Virus record (IMG/VR): IMGVR_UViG_3300023176_002375
Span: 1 to 45,822 of that record
Source: a virus
Direction: 5' to 3' (one strand)
Length of the DNA: 45,822 bases
Shown: positions 22,457 to 30,791 of the stretch, one piece after another
Numbering within the stretch: position 1 is the stretch's first letter
How the letters are laid out: each line of letters opens with the position of its first letter
Position numbers and translations under genes: made by a program
Notes under the pieces: generated by a model
What the model was told of the DNA's origin: nothing
Seen by the model: only the letters and a program-made list of their open reading frames with translations
Databases searched by the model: none

Positions 22457-24142
22457 ATGATAATTAGTAAAATGAATGATGGAATGAGAATATACAAATC
22501 TTGGAGAGAAAACGGAGAGAAAAAACATGAAATTGTTCCCTTTAGACCTTACTTCTATGTTTTACAAGATGAACCTGAGCGACCTCACTATAAACCTACT
22601 AAATATCTTACTAGGGATTTTGAGTATCAGCGTGGCGATTGGGTTAATCTTGCGGGACAGCCTTTGAAAAAAGTATTTGTTGAGTCAGCACAAGATATTA
22701 GGAATGCTAAAAATAAGTTTAGGGAAACCTATGAAGCAGATGTTCCTTTTCACTTTCGGTATTGTGTTGATGAGTTAGATGAAATGCCCGAATATAAACT
22801 GCGTAAGTGGTATTGGGATATGGAATGGGCGCAAGGTGGAGAATATCACGACCAATTGACTACAATTGTTGTGTATGATAATTACGACGAAGAATATATT
22901 CAATGGGTGTGGTGGCCTAAAGATGATACTAAAAAAGATTTGGCTGATGTTATTTTAGAAGGAGATATTTGCCCACCTTCTAACTGTTCTGTGCGTTTTT
23001 TCTCATCAGAAAAAGAAATGATTGAGGATTTTATGAACACCATGATTGTAAAAGACCCTGATATGTTAATTGCTTGGTTCGGTCATTTTGCTGATTTACC
23101 AAAGTTATTTGAACGGGCTTCTGCGGTGGGTCTTGACCCACGCATTATTTCACCAACGGCAACAGTCAAGGGATTTAATTCCATGAAAGAAGGTTTTTCT
23201 ACGAAATATTCGGAGAAAGGTTTTTCACCAATTGAACAACCCATTGGTGGGCGAATTACCCTGTCTTTGGACTTAGCATTTGAAAGACAATGGAATGATT
23301 CTCAAAGAGGAACATTACCTTCTCTTTCTCTTGATTATATCGGTGAAACTGTTCTTGATAAGAAGAAGTTAGTGTCGGAAAAGTTTCCTGACCCTAACGA
23401 TTTTTACCGAAGAGCATGGCTTGAAGATACGGAAACTTATCTTAAATATGCTTTAAGAGATGTTGAATTGATGGTTGAAATTGATGAGAAGAACTTTTGT
23501 AGTGAAGCAATTGTTTCTCTTCAACGATTACTGAAAGCACCATTTGATGCTTGTTTCTATGCTTCTCATATGGGTTCTATTTACTTCATGCGAAATGCTG
23601 ATTGGAAAGCACCAACAGGTAGTAAAGTAGATAAAAGACAAGAATATGAAGGTGCTATGATTTACGACCCACTAAGCGAAGGAACAAATGGTTTGCACCT
23701 TAATGTAGCGGCATTTGATTTTGCTGGTCTATATCCTTCAATGATGATTGCACGAAACATTTCTTGGGAGACAAAATCTGTTGAGCCAACTGAATTTGGA
23801 GTTAATATTCTAACTCCAAGAGATTTCAGCGATGTTAAACATGAACAAATGCTATATTACAAAACAGACAAACTCGGCTTGTTGCCGAGAGCCGTTCTTG
23901 AGTTGAAGGAACTCCGCAACGAATATAAACGACTGATGCGAGAGGCGAGAGAAACGGACAATGGCGAATATGCGAAGTGGTATAACAATCAAATGGCTGT
24001 TAAGAGATTAATGGCTTCTTTCTATGGTATTGTTGCCTTTCAAGGATTTGGTTGGGCTGATGTTGATTTAGCCGCAAGTATCACGGCCAGCGCAAGAGAA
24101 GCAATTAGATTAGCCGCATTTGCAGCAAAGGAGATGGAGTAA
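22457..24142 (+). CDS. polB: DNA polymerase B, N-terminal part (exonuclease, motifs A and B)
   Basis: This 561-residue piece carries the 3'-5' exonuclease: Exo I DMEW (D121, E123), Exo II AWFGHFADLP (about 205) and Exo III YALRDVEL (about 330). It also carries polymerase motif A FDFAGLYPSMM (about 420) and motif B KRLMASFYG (about 515), where the usual Asn is replaced by Ala. It stops at TAA 24140 just before where motif C should follow. Motif C lies in a separate gene at 25297. Joined end to end, KEME + MKVVY aligns within one residue of intact archaeal polymerases, so nothing seems lost. The two halves presumably assemble as subunits. The start ATG 22457 follows GGGTGA. Confidence 0.92.
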   Translation: MIISKMNDGMRIYKSWRENGEKKHEIVPFRPYFYVLQDEPERPHYKPTKYLTRDFEYQRGDWVNLAGQPLKKVFVESAQDIRNAKNKFRETYEADVPFHFRYCVDELDEMPEYKLRKWYWDMEWAQGGEYHDQLTTIVVYDNYDEEYIQWVWWPKDDTKKDLADVILEGDICPPSNCSVRFFSSEKEMIEDFMNTMIVKDPDMLIAWFGHFADLPKLFERASAVGLDPRIISPTATVKGFNSMKEGFSTKYSEKGFSPIEQPIGGRITLSLDLAFERQWNDSQRGTLPSLSLDYIGETVLDKKKLVSEKFPDPNDFYRRAWLEDTETYLKYALRDVELMVEIDEKNFCSEAIVSLQRLLKAPFDACFYASHMGSIYFMRNADWKAPTGSKVDKRQEYEGAMIYDPLSEGTNGLHLNVAAFDFAGLYPSMMIARNISWETKSVEPTEFGVNILTPRDFSDVKHEQMLYYKTDKLGLLPRAVLELKELRNEYKRLMREARETDNGEYAKWYNNQMAVKRLMASFYGIVAFQGFGWADVDLAASITASAREAIRLAAFAAKEME

Positions 24143-24744
24143 TGGGAAAAAGGTCATTACCAATTAGAAAAACTATTTATACTTATTGGGAAAATAGCCC
24201 ACTTAAAATAGTCTTAAATAAACAAGCATTTGATAAAAATAATAATAAATGTATGGCTTGTGGTGTGGAGGCAAATATAGACCGAGCGCACATTGTTTCT
24301 AAATTTTATGGAGGTTCAAATGAGCCATCAAATATTCATTGTTTATGTCAAATTTGTCATAAGTTAAGTGAAAATTTACAAGGACATGATTATTGGTTAT
24401 GGATTGCCCTAAAATCAAAATTATTTTCATACGGCACAGACATGACCTATGAATTAGACCATACTTCATCAAAGGATAAGAGTCTTAGACCATATTATAT
24501 GGAATTTGAATATCCTGAAAAATTAAGGAAATACTCTAAAGAATATACTCAACTTTCTTTACTTGAGGGATGGGGAGGAAGAAGCACTATTTGTTATTTG
24601 TATTTAGCAGGTCTTATGCCGAATTCATATTTAGATATTAATTATCCTTTATTATCGGACATAGAAGAAATTCTAGAATATAATTCAGAGATACATTTTT
24701 ATATACCTGAAATAAAAAGGAGATGGAATTATGAAGGAATGTAA
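24142..24744 (+). CDS. HNH endonuclease inserted in the polymerase gene
   Basis: The 200-residue protein has a zinc-HNH core: CMAC (C37, C40), DRAHIVSKFYGG (47-58, catalytic His50), then N64 and CLCQICHKL (C67-H73). HNH enzymes nick or cut DNA and often act as homing endonucleases of introns or as freestanding invaders. The ATG overlaps the stop of the polymerase N-terminal gene (TAATG). Its position at a conserved polymerase site, a known hotspot for inteins and homing genes, suggests that it or an ancestor split the gene. The C-terminal 100 residues are not recognised. Confidence 0.85.
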   Translation: MGKRSLPIRKTIYTYWENSPLKIVLNKQAFDKNNNKCMACGVEANIDRAHIVSKFYGGSNEPSNIHCLCQICHKLSENLQGHDYWLWIALKSKLFSYGTDMTYELDHTSSKDKSLRPYYMEFEYPEKLRKYSKEYTQLSLLEGWGGRSTICYLYLAGLMPNSYLDINYPLLSDIEEILEYNSEIHFYIPEIKRRWNYEGM

Positions 24745-24832
24745 AAGATGTAAAAGTAGAAAGGCCGTTCACCCAATACACGGATATTGCTGGAATTGTT
24801 ATAGACAATGGAGATGGAAAAATGAAAACTAA
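24731..24832 (+). CDS. Mini zinc-ribbon protein, 33 aa
   Basis: ATG 24731 overlaps the HNH gene by fourteen bases and follows AAAAGGAGATGGAATT. The 33-residue product has CKRC (C4, C7) and CWNC (C20, C23) with a basic, Trp-rich tail. It is a complete four-cysteine zinc ribbon in minimal form. Similar Cys-rich miniatures occur throughout the window. Confidence 0.55.
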   Translation: MKECKRCKSRKAVHPIHGYCWNCYRQWRWKNEN

Positions 24833-24992
24833 ATATGTAACGATTAAAGTATCATATGATACGGAAGAAACTTGGGATATTACTTTACAAGAAGTAAAGG
24901 AGTTATTTCAAATGATGAATAACTTAAAGCGTCATGCTATCATTATAGAAATTGAACAAGGTGTTAATCGTGATGATGGACAGGACGAATGA
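24822..24992 (+). CDS. Hypothetical protein, 56 aa
   Basis: ATG 24822 overlaps the preceding mini zinc-ribbon gene by eleven bases and has GGAGATGG upstream. The product has a beta-hairpin-like start (KYVTIKVSYD), a helix (QEVKELFQMMNNLKRH), and a strand (AIIIEIEQG), with an acidic tail. No family is recognised. It sits within the insertion between the polymerase halves. Confidence 0.5.
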   Translation: MKTKYVTIKVSYDTEETWDITLQEVKELFQMMNNLKRHAIIIEIEQGVNRDDGQDE

Positions 24993-25101
24993 ATTATTGG
25001 AAGAGTTGCTAGCCATGATAAATAGAAGCAACAAGATTTTGATGATGGTTAATATAGTAAATATTGCGACTATCATTACACTACTGGTGGTGGTATTATG
25101 A
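24973..25101 (+). CDS. Small membrane protein, 42 aa
   Basis: ATG 24973 lies within the end of the previous gene. The product has a short charged N-terminus and one hydrophobic C-terminal segment (about 23-42, containing NIATIITLLVVVL). It overlaps the next gene by four bases (ATGA). The ribosome site is weak, so the call depends on the tight packing. Confidence 0.45.
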   Translation: MMDRTNELLEELLAMINRSNKILMMVNIVNIATIITLLVVVL

Positions 25102-25292
25102 GAGATGAAGAATTTTATTTTGAAGCATTAAAAGAAATTAAGAAAATGAAAGAACATTTAGAAAACGAATTAGAGGATATGGAAATCAAACTTCGTTCTC
25201 TTCAATTGGTTAAGAGGCAGATTATGGAACTCCAAGATGAAGTTGCTAAAATGCAACAACAACCTGTTGGTATGCTTTTTACTCTAAGGTGA
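25098..25292 (+). CDS. Small coiled-coil protein, 64 aa
   Basis: It starts at ATG 25098, overlapping the previous stop. Residues 5-55 form a continuous Glu/Lys-rich helix with heptad-like Leu/Met spacing, probably a coiled-coil dimer. It is the last gene before the polymerase C-half, four bases away. No domain assignment. Confidence 0.55.
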   Translation: MRDEEFYFEALKEIKKMKEHLENELEDMEIKLRSLQLVKRQIMELQDEVAKMQQQPVGMLFTLR

Positions 25293-25296
25293 TTAT

Positions 25297-26190
25297 ATGA
25301 AAGTAGTATATGGACACACAGATTCAATTTATGTGCAAATTGATTCTGTTGAAACTGCTGAATCTGCAATTAAGCAGATTGAGGCAAAAGTGCGAGAGCA
25401 TTTTCCTAATGTAATGGAACTGGAAAATCATCCTGTTGTTCTTGAATTTGAGAAATACTATTCTGCTTTGGGTGTTGGAACAACAAAGAACCGCAACGCT
25501 GGATTAGTTTCTTGGGAAGATGGAGTATGGTTAGATAAGCCAAAGTTTAGTATGACTGGTTTTACTGCAAAGCGTGTTAGTGAAACTAAATTAGCAAAAG
25601 AAGTGCAAACTAATACTCTTAAAATGTGGGTTGAACAAAAATCTTATGCAGAAATTACTAAGTATTTACATGAAACCTTTAGCGCAGTAAATAACGGTGA
25701 AATTCCTCTTGCTTCTATTATCAAGAGAAGCCGTCTTAGGAAAAACAGATTTACTGTTCAATGCCCCAATTGTGAAACTAGATACAATTTAAGAGACTGT
25801 TCTACTTTACCGCACAAAGTTTGCGAAAAGTGCTCTACGCCAACAAAACAATTTACTACTCTTGAAGGAAAGAAACCTACTATTGGTTCAGGAATTGCTG
25901 GTGTTTTATACGCATGGGAAAAGAAAAACACTAATTTTGATGACTCTTATCTCTTCTTAAAAGTAAAGAGGGTAAATGATTTCTATACCCATCCTTTAAC
26001 TCAAGAAAAGCGAGAAGTTGAATACTTATCAGGCATAACCTACGAGGATTTTGAAGGTTGTAGTCCCGATTGGGACTTCTATGCTCAACAGGTGGTTAAG
26101 AAGGCCGACCCCGTTTTCAAGGCTATGGGGTGGGATATAGCGTCCATACGGACGGGAAAAATACAAGCAAGCCTTGACGAATGGTGGTGA
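25297..26190 (+). CDS. polB: DNA polymerase B, C-terminal part (motif C, thumb, PIP box)
   Basis: The 297-residue piece begins MKVVYGHTDSIYV, polymerase motif C, in which the first Asp of the usual DTD is His (codon CAC) while the second, metal-binding Asp is kept. The thumb region follows. At about 155-180 there is a four-cysteine zinc knuckle, CPNC ... CEKC. The last residues are QASLDEWW, a canonical PIP box (QxxLxxWW) for docking on the viral clamp. It needs the product of 22457-24142 to complete the palm, so the enzyme must be a two-chain polymerase. Start ATG 25297 follows AAGGTGATTAT. Confidence 0.9.
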   Translation: MKVVYGHTDSIYVQIDSVETAESAIKQIEAKVREHFPNVMELENHPVVLEFEKYYSALGVGTTKNRNAGLVSWEDGVWLDKPKFSMTGFTAKRVSETKLAKEVQTNTLKMWVEQKSYAEITKYLHETFSAVNNGEIPLASIIKRSRLRKNRFTVQCPNCETRYNLRDCSTLPHKVCEKCSTPTKQFTTLEGKKPTIGSGIAGVLYAWEKKNTNFDDSYLFLKVKRVNDFYTHPLTQEKREVEYLSGITYEDFEGCSPDWDFYAQQVVKKADPVFKAMGWDIASIRTGKIQASLDEWW

Positions 26191-26194
26191 ACAG

Positions 26195-27121
26195 ATGAAC
26201 ACAGATGAAAAATATGAAGCACGAATTAATTCAATGAGAGAATATACTTACGATTGGTCGCCCGAAAATTATGACGACCCTTCAAAACCAATTTTGAAGA
26301 TTAGCAAATCTTCTCTTGTTGGTGCTTTTTCTTGGTGTCCTAAGAAATATGATTTCTCATATATTCAGCGTTTGCCTCAAGACCAAACCGAGGCTATGCG
26401 GAAAGGAACTATTCTTCACAATAGCCGAGAAGCATTCTTTGATGAGTTTGATATTAAGAAAGCAGAACAGATGAACAATTCTGAAGTGCTGGAATATTGC
26501 ACTTCTCTTATGCCCGTTGATGATTATTTTGACATTTCTTTGACGGTTGCTGCTTTTGAAGCACAAAGATTTATTGAAGCAAGAACAGAAGATAGAGTTC
26601 ATGAGTTTTTACCTGTTATTAATGAGAAGAAGTTTGATTGTGAATTTACTCTTCGTAAGAATACGAGTAAGAAATATCCATTACAGAGAGATTATGTGAT
26701 TCGCCTTCAAGGTATTATTGACCGTGTGTTTATTGAAAACGGGAAACTAATTCCCTTTGAATATAAGACAGGAGGTTGGAAAGAATCTAAGGCTTCCTCT
26801 ATGCGTCAAGAAATGGCCTTTTATCAGTTGATGATTGAAAATGCACCCGAAGAAGTTTTAGAAAAACATGGTTTAACAAAAGACATGGAGGTTAGTCATT
26901 GGGGTTGGTATTATCCCGTTGCTAATCACATTACGGTTGAACCTGTTAAGAAAAGGTCAATGACGGCTCTTTTAGAAAACATGGCTAAGTTAGTATATAC
27001 CTATGAACAAAAAGCATTTGAGGAAGTAGATTTCCCTACTTCTTTTTGGAGACAGACCTGTTCTGAATATTGTTCTTATTATGGTATTTGTCCTGCCGCA
27101 CAAGAAGATGCTTGGTTATGA
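26195..27121 (+). CDS. Cas4/RecB-like Fe-S nuclease
   Basis: The 308-residue protein has the PD-(D/E)XK order of Cas4/RecB nucleases: a Cys in SWCPKKYDF (about 48), GTILHNSREAFF with His (about 72), GIIDRVF with the catalytic Asp (about 176), and PFEYKTG (E and K, about 190). A C-terminal triad, TCSEYCSYYGIC, completes a four-cysteine [4Fe-4S] site. Such enzymes resect DNA ends. There is no CRISPR locus here, so a recombination or repair role is likely. Start ATG 26195 follows GGTGGTGAACAG. Confidence 0.83.
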   Translation: MNTDEKYEARINSMREYTYDWSPENYDDPSKPILKISKSSLVGAFSWCPKKYDFSYIQRLPQDQTEAMRKGTILHNSREAFFDEFDIKKAEQMNNSEVLEYCTSLMPVDDYFDISLTVAAFEAQRFIEARTEDRVHEFLPVINEKKFDCEFTLRKNTSKKYPLQRDYVIRLQGIIDRVFIENGKLIPFEYKTGGWKESKASSMRQEMAFYQLMIENAPEEVLEKHGLTKDMEVSHWGWYYPVANHITVEPVKKRSMTALLENMAKLVYTYEQKAFEEVDFPTSFWRQTCSEYCSYYGICPAAQEDAWL

Positions 27122-27138
27122 TTAAAGGAGGTGAAAAA

Positions 27139-27345
27139 ATGGTTGATTTAAAGAAAACAAGAGAAAATTTTAAGAGAGACACTAGGAGAGCATATAGACT
27201 GAGACAGGCTACTATGGAAAAAATAGGGGTCAATTCCTATGAAGATTTTTTGATTGAAGAACTCATCAAAAAACATTATGCTCAGTTCTCGCACATTGAT
27301 TACGAAAAATTATTGGAGGCTCTTTTAGATGAAAGAATTAATTGA
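27139..27345 (+). CDS. Hypothetical helical basic protein, 68 aa
   Basis: The start is ATG 27139 behind AAAGGAGGTGAAAAA, the strongest Shine-Dalgarno match in the region. The product is helical and basic at the N-terminus (KKTRENFKRDTRRAYRLRQ) and acidic at the C-terminus. No motif is recognised. It overlaps the next gene by 17 bases. Confidence 0.6.
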   Translation: MVDLKKTRENFKRDTRRAYRLRQATMEKIGVNSYEDFLIEELIKKHYAQFSHIDYEKLLEALLDERIN

Positions 27346-27700
27346 AAACAAAGTCCTGTCAAGAAATTGGACATTTAATGAGATTTCAAATCTTAATGAT
27401 ACAGTAGTATCTTTATCACAAGATATTTATTCAGAAATGACTCTCATTGAAAAATTTAAACTTGTCCAAGATTTGAGAATCAAAGAGGACTATGTGGGGG
27501 CATATTTTGAAGATGTTCTCAAACTTACTGTTATGACAGTATTAAATGGCGAAATCGCTATGGTAATGAAGCAATTATTGAATGGTGCAACAATTAGTTT
27601 TGGAGGTAATAATAATGAGATTTCCGAGGGAAGTATGGGCGGGAAGCCACATCAAGAACGCCCCACAAATGAAAAGAAAAGTCGTCTTAGCGAGGAATGA
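27329..27700 (+). CDS. Hypothetical protein, 123 aa
   Basis: It starts at ATG 27329 following ATTGGAGGCTCTTTTAG. The first 90 residues are predicted helical with a hydrophobic core. The last 30 are Gly/Asn/Lys-rich and overlap the primase start by 86 bases in another frame. No family is recognised; a primase-associated role is possible from position only. Confidence 0.55.
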   Translation: MKELIENKVLSRNWTFNEISNLNDTVVSLSQDIYSEMTLIEKFKLVQDLRIKEDYVGAYFEDVLKLTVMTVLNGEIAMVMKQLLNGATISFGGNNNEISEGSMGGKPHQERPTNEKKSRLSEE

Positions 27701-28655
27701 TTATGCTAACTTTATTAATGCTCAAAATAACAGGACAAATGTCTATACTACGGTCTATGACTTTGAACATTTTTCGGAAAAAGCAAAAATAGAATCCTCT
27801 GTTATTATTGATAGAGTTTTTCTTGATTTTGATGCACACGAAAATGACTTAGATTTGGCTTGGAGGGATGTTAAAGTGGTAATGCAATTAGTCCATCAAA
27901 AAGATTATCTACATACTCTTTTCTTTTCAGGTCGTGGATTTCATTTGTTTTTATTTGGTAAGAGAACAAAGAATATGAGAAATGTTCAAACCTTTTTCCG
28001 AGAAATTAAGGCATACTTATCTTCAAAAGTAGGAAGCAAAAACAGTCTTGATGATAGGGTAGGACAAACAACAAGATTACGCCGTATTCCAAACACCGTG
28101 AATATGTCATCTTCGGATGAAAATGGTAATCCTTATTATTGCATACCCTTGACACGATTTGACCTTATGTGTGAACTTGAAGATATTCTTGAAATTGCGA
28201 AAGAGCCTCGCCTTATCCCCTTCAAAAAGGAGGGAAAAAACGAGGTGTTGTTTCCCGATGCACCCCCTATGGCGGCGATAGAGGGAGAGATTTCTGTTCC
28301 AAAAACAGTAGGAAAACTCCCAATGTTGCCCTGTTTGCATAATGCAGTAATGACGGAGAATCCTTCTCATATGTCAAGGGCTTACCTTGTTTCATGGTAT
28401 CGTGATTTGATTTCGGGCTATCGTGATTTGGTTTCAGGACAACAAAAAATGCAAACACTTGAGTTAGTCGTTGAAGAACTTGAAAGAGTATTTGCTGATT
28501 CCGATTCTGTTTGGTTAGATTGGGATAAAAACGAAACGAGAAAACACGCAAGATTTACAGTATTCAATAACTACAATACTCCCCATTGTGATAAATTAAT
28601 TAGTGAAGGATATTGTGTAGGTAAATGTTGGAGGTTTCCTGATGCTGATAATTGA
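27615..28655 (+). CDS. priS: Archaeal-type DNA primase, PriS-like with PriL-type Fe-S C-terminus
   Basis: The 346-residue product makes primers for DNA synthesis. The catalytic PriS-like core has FLDFDAHE (DxD, about 68-71), FFSGRGFHLFLFG (SGRGxH, about 105-117) and TRLRRIPNTVN. The C-terminal third carries PCLHN (about 239) and HCDKLISEGYCVGKCW (324-339). This is the cysteine pattern of the PriL [4Fe-4S] domain, so both subunit functions appear fused in one chain. A 21-base tandem duplication encodes YRDLISG-YRDLVSG around residue 263. The start ATG 27615, with GGAGGTAATAATA, lies within the preceding gene. Confidence 0.85.
   Translation: MRFPREVWAGSHIKNAPQMKRKVVLARNDYANFINAQNNRTNVYTTVYDFEHFSEKAKIESSVIIDRVFLDFDAHENDLDLAWRDVKVVMQLVHQKDYLHTLFFSGRGFHLFLFGKRTKNMRNVQTFFREIKAYLSSKVGSKNSLDDRVGQTTRLRRIPNTVNMSSSDENGNPYYCIPLTRFDLMCELEDILEIAKEPRLIPFKKEGKNEVLFPDAPPMAAIEGEISVPKTVGKLPMLPCLHNAVMTENPSHMSRAYLVSWYRDLISGYRDLVSGQQKMQTLELVVEELERVFADSDSVWLDWDKNETRKHARFTVFNNYNTPHCDKLISEGYCVGKCWRFPDADN
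28398..28439 (+). repeat. 21-bp imperfect tandem duplication in the primase gene
   Basis: Units 28398-28418 and 28419-28439 match at 18 of 21 bases and encode YRDLISG and YRDLVSG. It keeps the frame and lengthens a helical linker between the catalytic and Fe-S regions. Confidence 0.8.
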
Positions 28656-29331
28656 TTCAAGAGAAAAATCAAAACTAGCCAAACTAGTTATGCAGAAAGC
28701 AAAAGGATTACAGATTCCTTTTGAACAGCGTTGGATTGAGATTGGCGATTATGTTTATGATGATGTTTGTTTTGAAGCAAAATCCACGACTGATTTCTTA
28801 GGTTCAGTAATGTCAAAAAGATTATGGACTCAAGTTGATAATATGGATAGGCATTACAAAACAAATGTAGTAATTATTCATGGTAGTCTTGATGAAGCAA
28901 TTATGAATGTTATTGAAAACTCTCCTAGTAAAATGCCTATCGGAGCAAGAAGTATTATGTTAAACAATAAGTTTCTTGGGGCAATAGGCAGACTTATTCT
29001 TGATACTGATATTAAACCAGTATGGGTAGAAACAGAAGAAGAGGCCGCACTTATTATCACAGCAGTTAGCAAAATGAAACCTATGACAAGAGATGTAATT
29101 GCACCTCAAGTGTTTAAAAGATTAACAACCGATGATTTAAGGCTTGATTTACTATCTAGCATTAAAGGTGTTTCAATAAAGAAAGCAAAAAAATTAATAA
29201 AAGAATTTGGCTCTATTATGGAAATAGGTGAATGTTCAGTATTTGAATTACAAGCCATTGAAGGTATCGGAGAAACCTTAGCCAAAAGAATTATCTCCAC
29301 ATTAAACTCAGAAGAGAAGGTGAAAATATGA
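28642..29331 (+). CDS. ERCC4/XPF-Mus81-type nuclease with HhH domain
   Basis: The 229-residue protein starts MLIIDSREKS, the ERCC4 opening. It has GDYVYDD and then CFEAKSTTDFLGSV, matching the GD...ExK...D catalytic layout (E45, K47; ERK in most family members, here EAK). Residues about 165-225 form tandem helix-hairpin-helix motifs (IKGVSIKKAKKLIKEFGS, IEGIGETLAKRI). Such nucleases cut branched or flap DNA in repair and replication. It overlaps the primase by fourteen bases and the helicase-like gene by four. Confidence 0.87.
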   Translation: MLIIDSREKSKLAKLVMQKAKGLQIPFEQRWIEIGDYVYDDVCFEAKSTTDFLGSVMSKRLWTQVDNMDRHYKTNVVIIHGSLDEAIMNVIENSPSKMPIGARSIMLNNKFLGAIGRLILDTDIKPVWVETEEEAALIITAVSKMKPMTRDVIAPQVFKRLTTDDLRLDLLSSIKGVSIKKAKKLIKEFGSIMEIGECSVFELQAIEGIGETLAKRIISTLNSEEKVKI

Positions 29332-30791
29332 ATGAAGAATATGATGAAGAAGAATATATGGAATTGCTTGAAACTAATGCAGGTGTTTTTAGCGAAGCCT
29401 TACCAAGAATTGTTAGAGAGTTTCAATCATCAGCAGTTGAAGTATCACACTATAATGATATTCCTGCTGGTATTTGTTTTTTCAATATTTTAGGTCAAAT
29501 CGTGAAAGATTTTATCACGATTCCTAATGGAAGAAACCACGAAGATACTAGAATACATTTTTGTTGGGTGCAAACTAGCGGAACTGGAAAATCTACAATG
29601 TGGAACTTTGTTGGGCCTGTTGCTGAAAAAACATTTTCTATGATTAATTCTAGCAACAAACACCCTCCGTTTGTTCGTAATAACTTACCTATGAACCGCA
29701 TTTTCAATACTTTTGGCGTGACGGATTATACTGATTCTGTTCTTATTGGTGGCTATGATAAAGAAATGAATGATGATGATGAAGTTGAATTTGTGAGAAG
29801 ACCTGGAGTTTTAGAAGGAAATGGGCTTGCTCATTGGGATGAGTTTGAATATTCTGGTATCTTTAAACAAAGCCAGCACAAAGAAAACTCAATTGTTTAT
29901 CTAAATACTTTGATGAACTCATTAGCAGGTGAGTCTTGGATTATTTCTAAGGCTTTGACTTCCTTTGGTGGTATGATTATGGAATGTTTTTGTGAGCGTT
30001 CTGTTTTGGCTATGACTTATCCACCTAATAATCTAAACGATGTTATGGCTGAAAAGGGTGTTCTTCAAAGAATGCTTTTGTATGTTTGGGAAGTGCCTGA
30101 GTTTATTCAACATAAAATGCGTCTTGAGCAAATTGAAAAGGCTGGAACTATTGAAGAAGTAAATCAACCAATTGATAAATATGCAAATGCTATCTTTAAG
30201 ATTTATGAACTTACTCAACAACGATTTAATGATGTAGGAGGCGACCCTCTCAAAACAATGCGCTATACTGAAGATTTCAACCAAGTGCTAAAGTTAGAAT
30301 ATGAAAGCATGAGAATGTATCTTCACAATACTCGCCCTGATGTTGCTAAAATTGCGGGTAATTTTACTACCCGTTTAATGAAGATTCTCTATAAAATGTC
30401 TGTTCTTTGTAGTGTGGCTTCTGCACCTTCAATTAAGAATAAAGACCAACAATTCGTTGTTACGGGGCATAATGTTCGTCAAGCGGCAACAATCGTCCGA
30501 CAATGTTATATGACATTGGTAGATTGGCTAGAGCGAAGCCTCCGAGCGAAGCGCAAGAGCATAGCCGAAAACTCGCTTGAATCAGTCTTTATTGATGTTT
30601 ATAACAAAATGAAGAAAGATGATGAAGGTTTCGTCAATAAAACAACACTCTTAACAGAAGTCCGAACTAAGGCCAAAAAATCAAGAGCGCAAGTGTATAG
30701 ACATTTTGATGTGATTAGACACAAGTTTGAAGAACAAAAAGGGTCAAACAACAGGACTTATGTTAAGTTAATTAGGAGTGATGAAGAATGA
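29328..30791 (+). CDS. AAA+/helicase-like P-loop ATPase with C-terminal winged helix
   Basis: The 487-residue product has a Walker A, QTSGTGKST (about 82-90), and a Walker B, AHWDEFEYSG (about 168). A sensor-like SVLAMTYPP follows (about 225). The C-terminus (about 415-485) looks like a winged helix-turn-helix (NKTTLLTEVRTKAKKSRAQVYRHFDVIR). Its place directly after primase and ERCC4 nuclease, and the lack of another helicase in the window, suggest it is the replicative helicase, perhaps MCM-like or a DnaB/D5-type replacement. The precise family is not settled by the motifs visible. Confidence 0.6.
   Translation: MNEEYDEEEYMELLETNAGVFSEALPRIVREFQSSAVEVSHYNDIPAGICFFNILGQIVKDFITIPNGRNHEDTRIHFCWVQTSGTGKSTMWNFVGPVAEKTFSMINSSNKHPPFVRNNLPMNRIFNTFGVTDYTDSVLIGGYDKEMNDDDEVEFVRRPGVLEGNGLAHWDEFEYSGIFKQSQHKENSIVYLNTLMNSLAGESWIISKALTSFGGMIMECFCERSVLAMTYPPNNLNDVMAEKGVLQRMLLYVWEVPEFIQHKMRLEQIEKAGTIEEVNQPIDKYANAIFKIYELTQQRFNDVGGDPLKTMRYTEDFNQVLKLEYESMRMYLHNTRPDVAKIAGNFTTRLMKILYKMSVLCSVASAPSIKNKDQQFVVTGHNVRQAATIVRQCYMTLVDWLERSLRAKRKSIAENSLESVFIDVYNKMKKDDEGFVNKTTLLTEVRTKAKKSRAQVYRHFDVIRHKFEEQKGSNNRTYVKLIRSDEE

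Larger units (their letters stand above)
24143..25296 (+). other. Insertion splitting the polymerase gene before motif C
   Basis: About 1.15 kb separates the last codon of the polymerase N-half from the ATG of the C-half. It contains the HNH gene and four small overlapping genes. There are no intein signals at the junctions: no Cys/Ser start, and no terminal His-Asn before Cys/Ser/Thr. Stop codons interrupt the frame. I could not identify group I or II intron core elements by eye. A permanently split gene with cargo is the simplest reading. Confidence 0.6.

Noticed and set aside
24140-25296. Intein in the DNA polymerase
   Set aside because: The first half ends in a stop codon, the insertion carries several separate genes, and the junctions lack the Cys/Ser start and His-Asn end of inteins.
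26195-27121. Cas4-like gene as evidence for a CRISPR-Cas locus
   Set aside because: No regularly spaced direct repeats and no other cas genes are visible. Cas4-like nucleases are common in archaeal viruses on their own.
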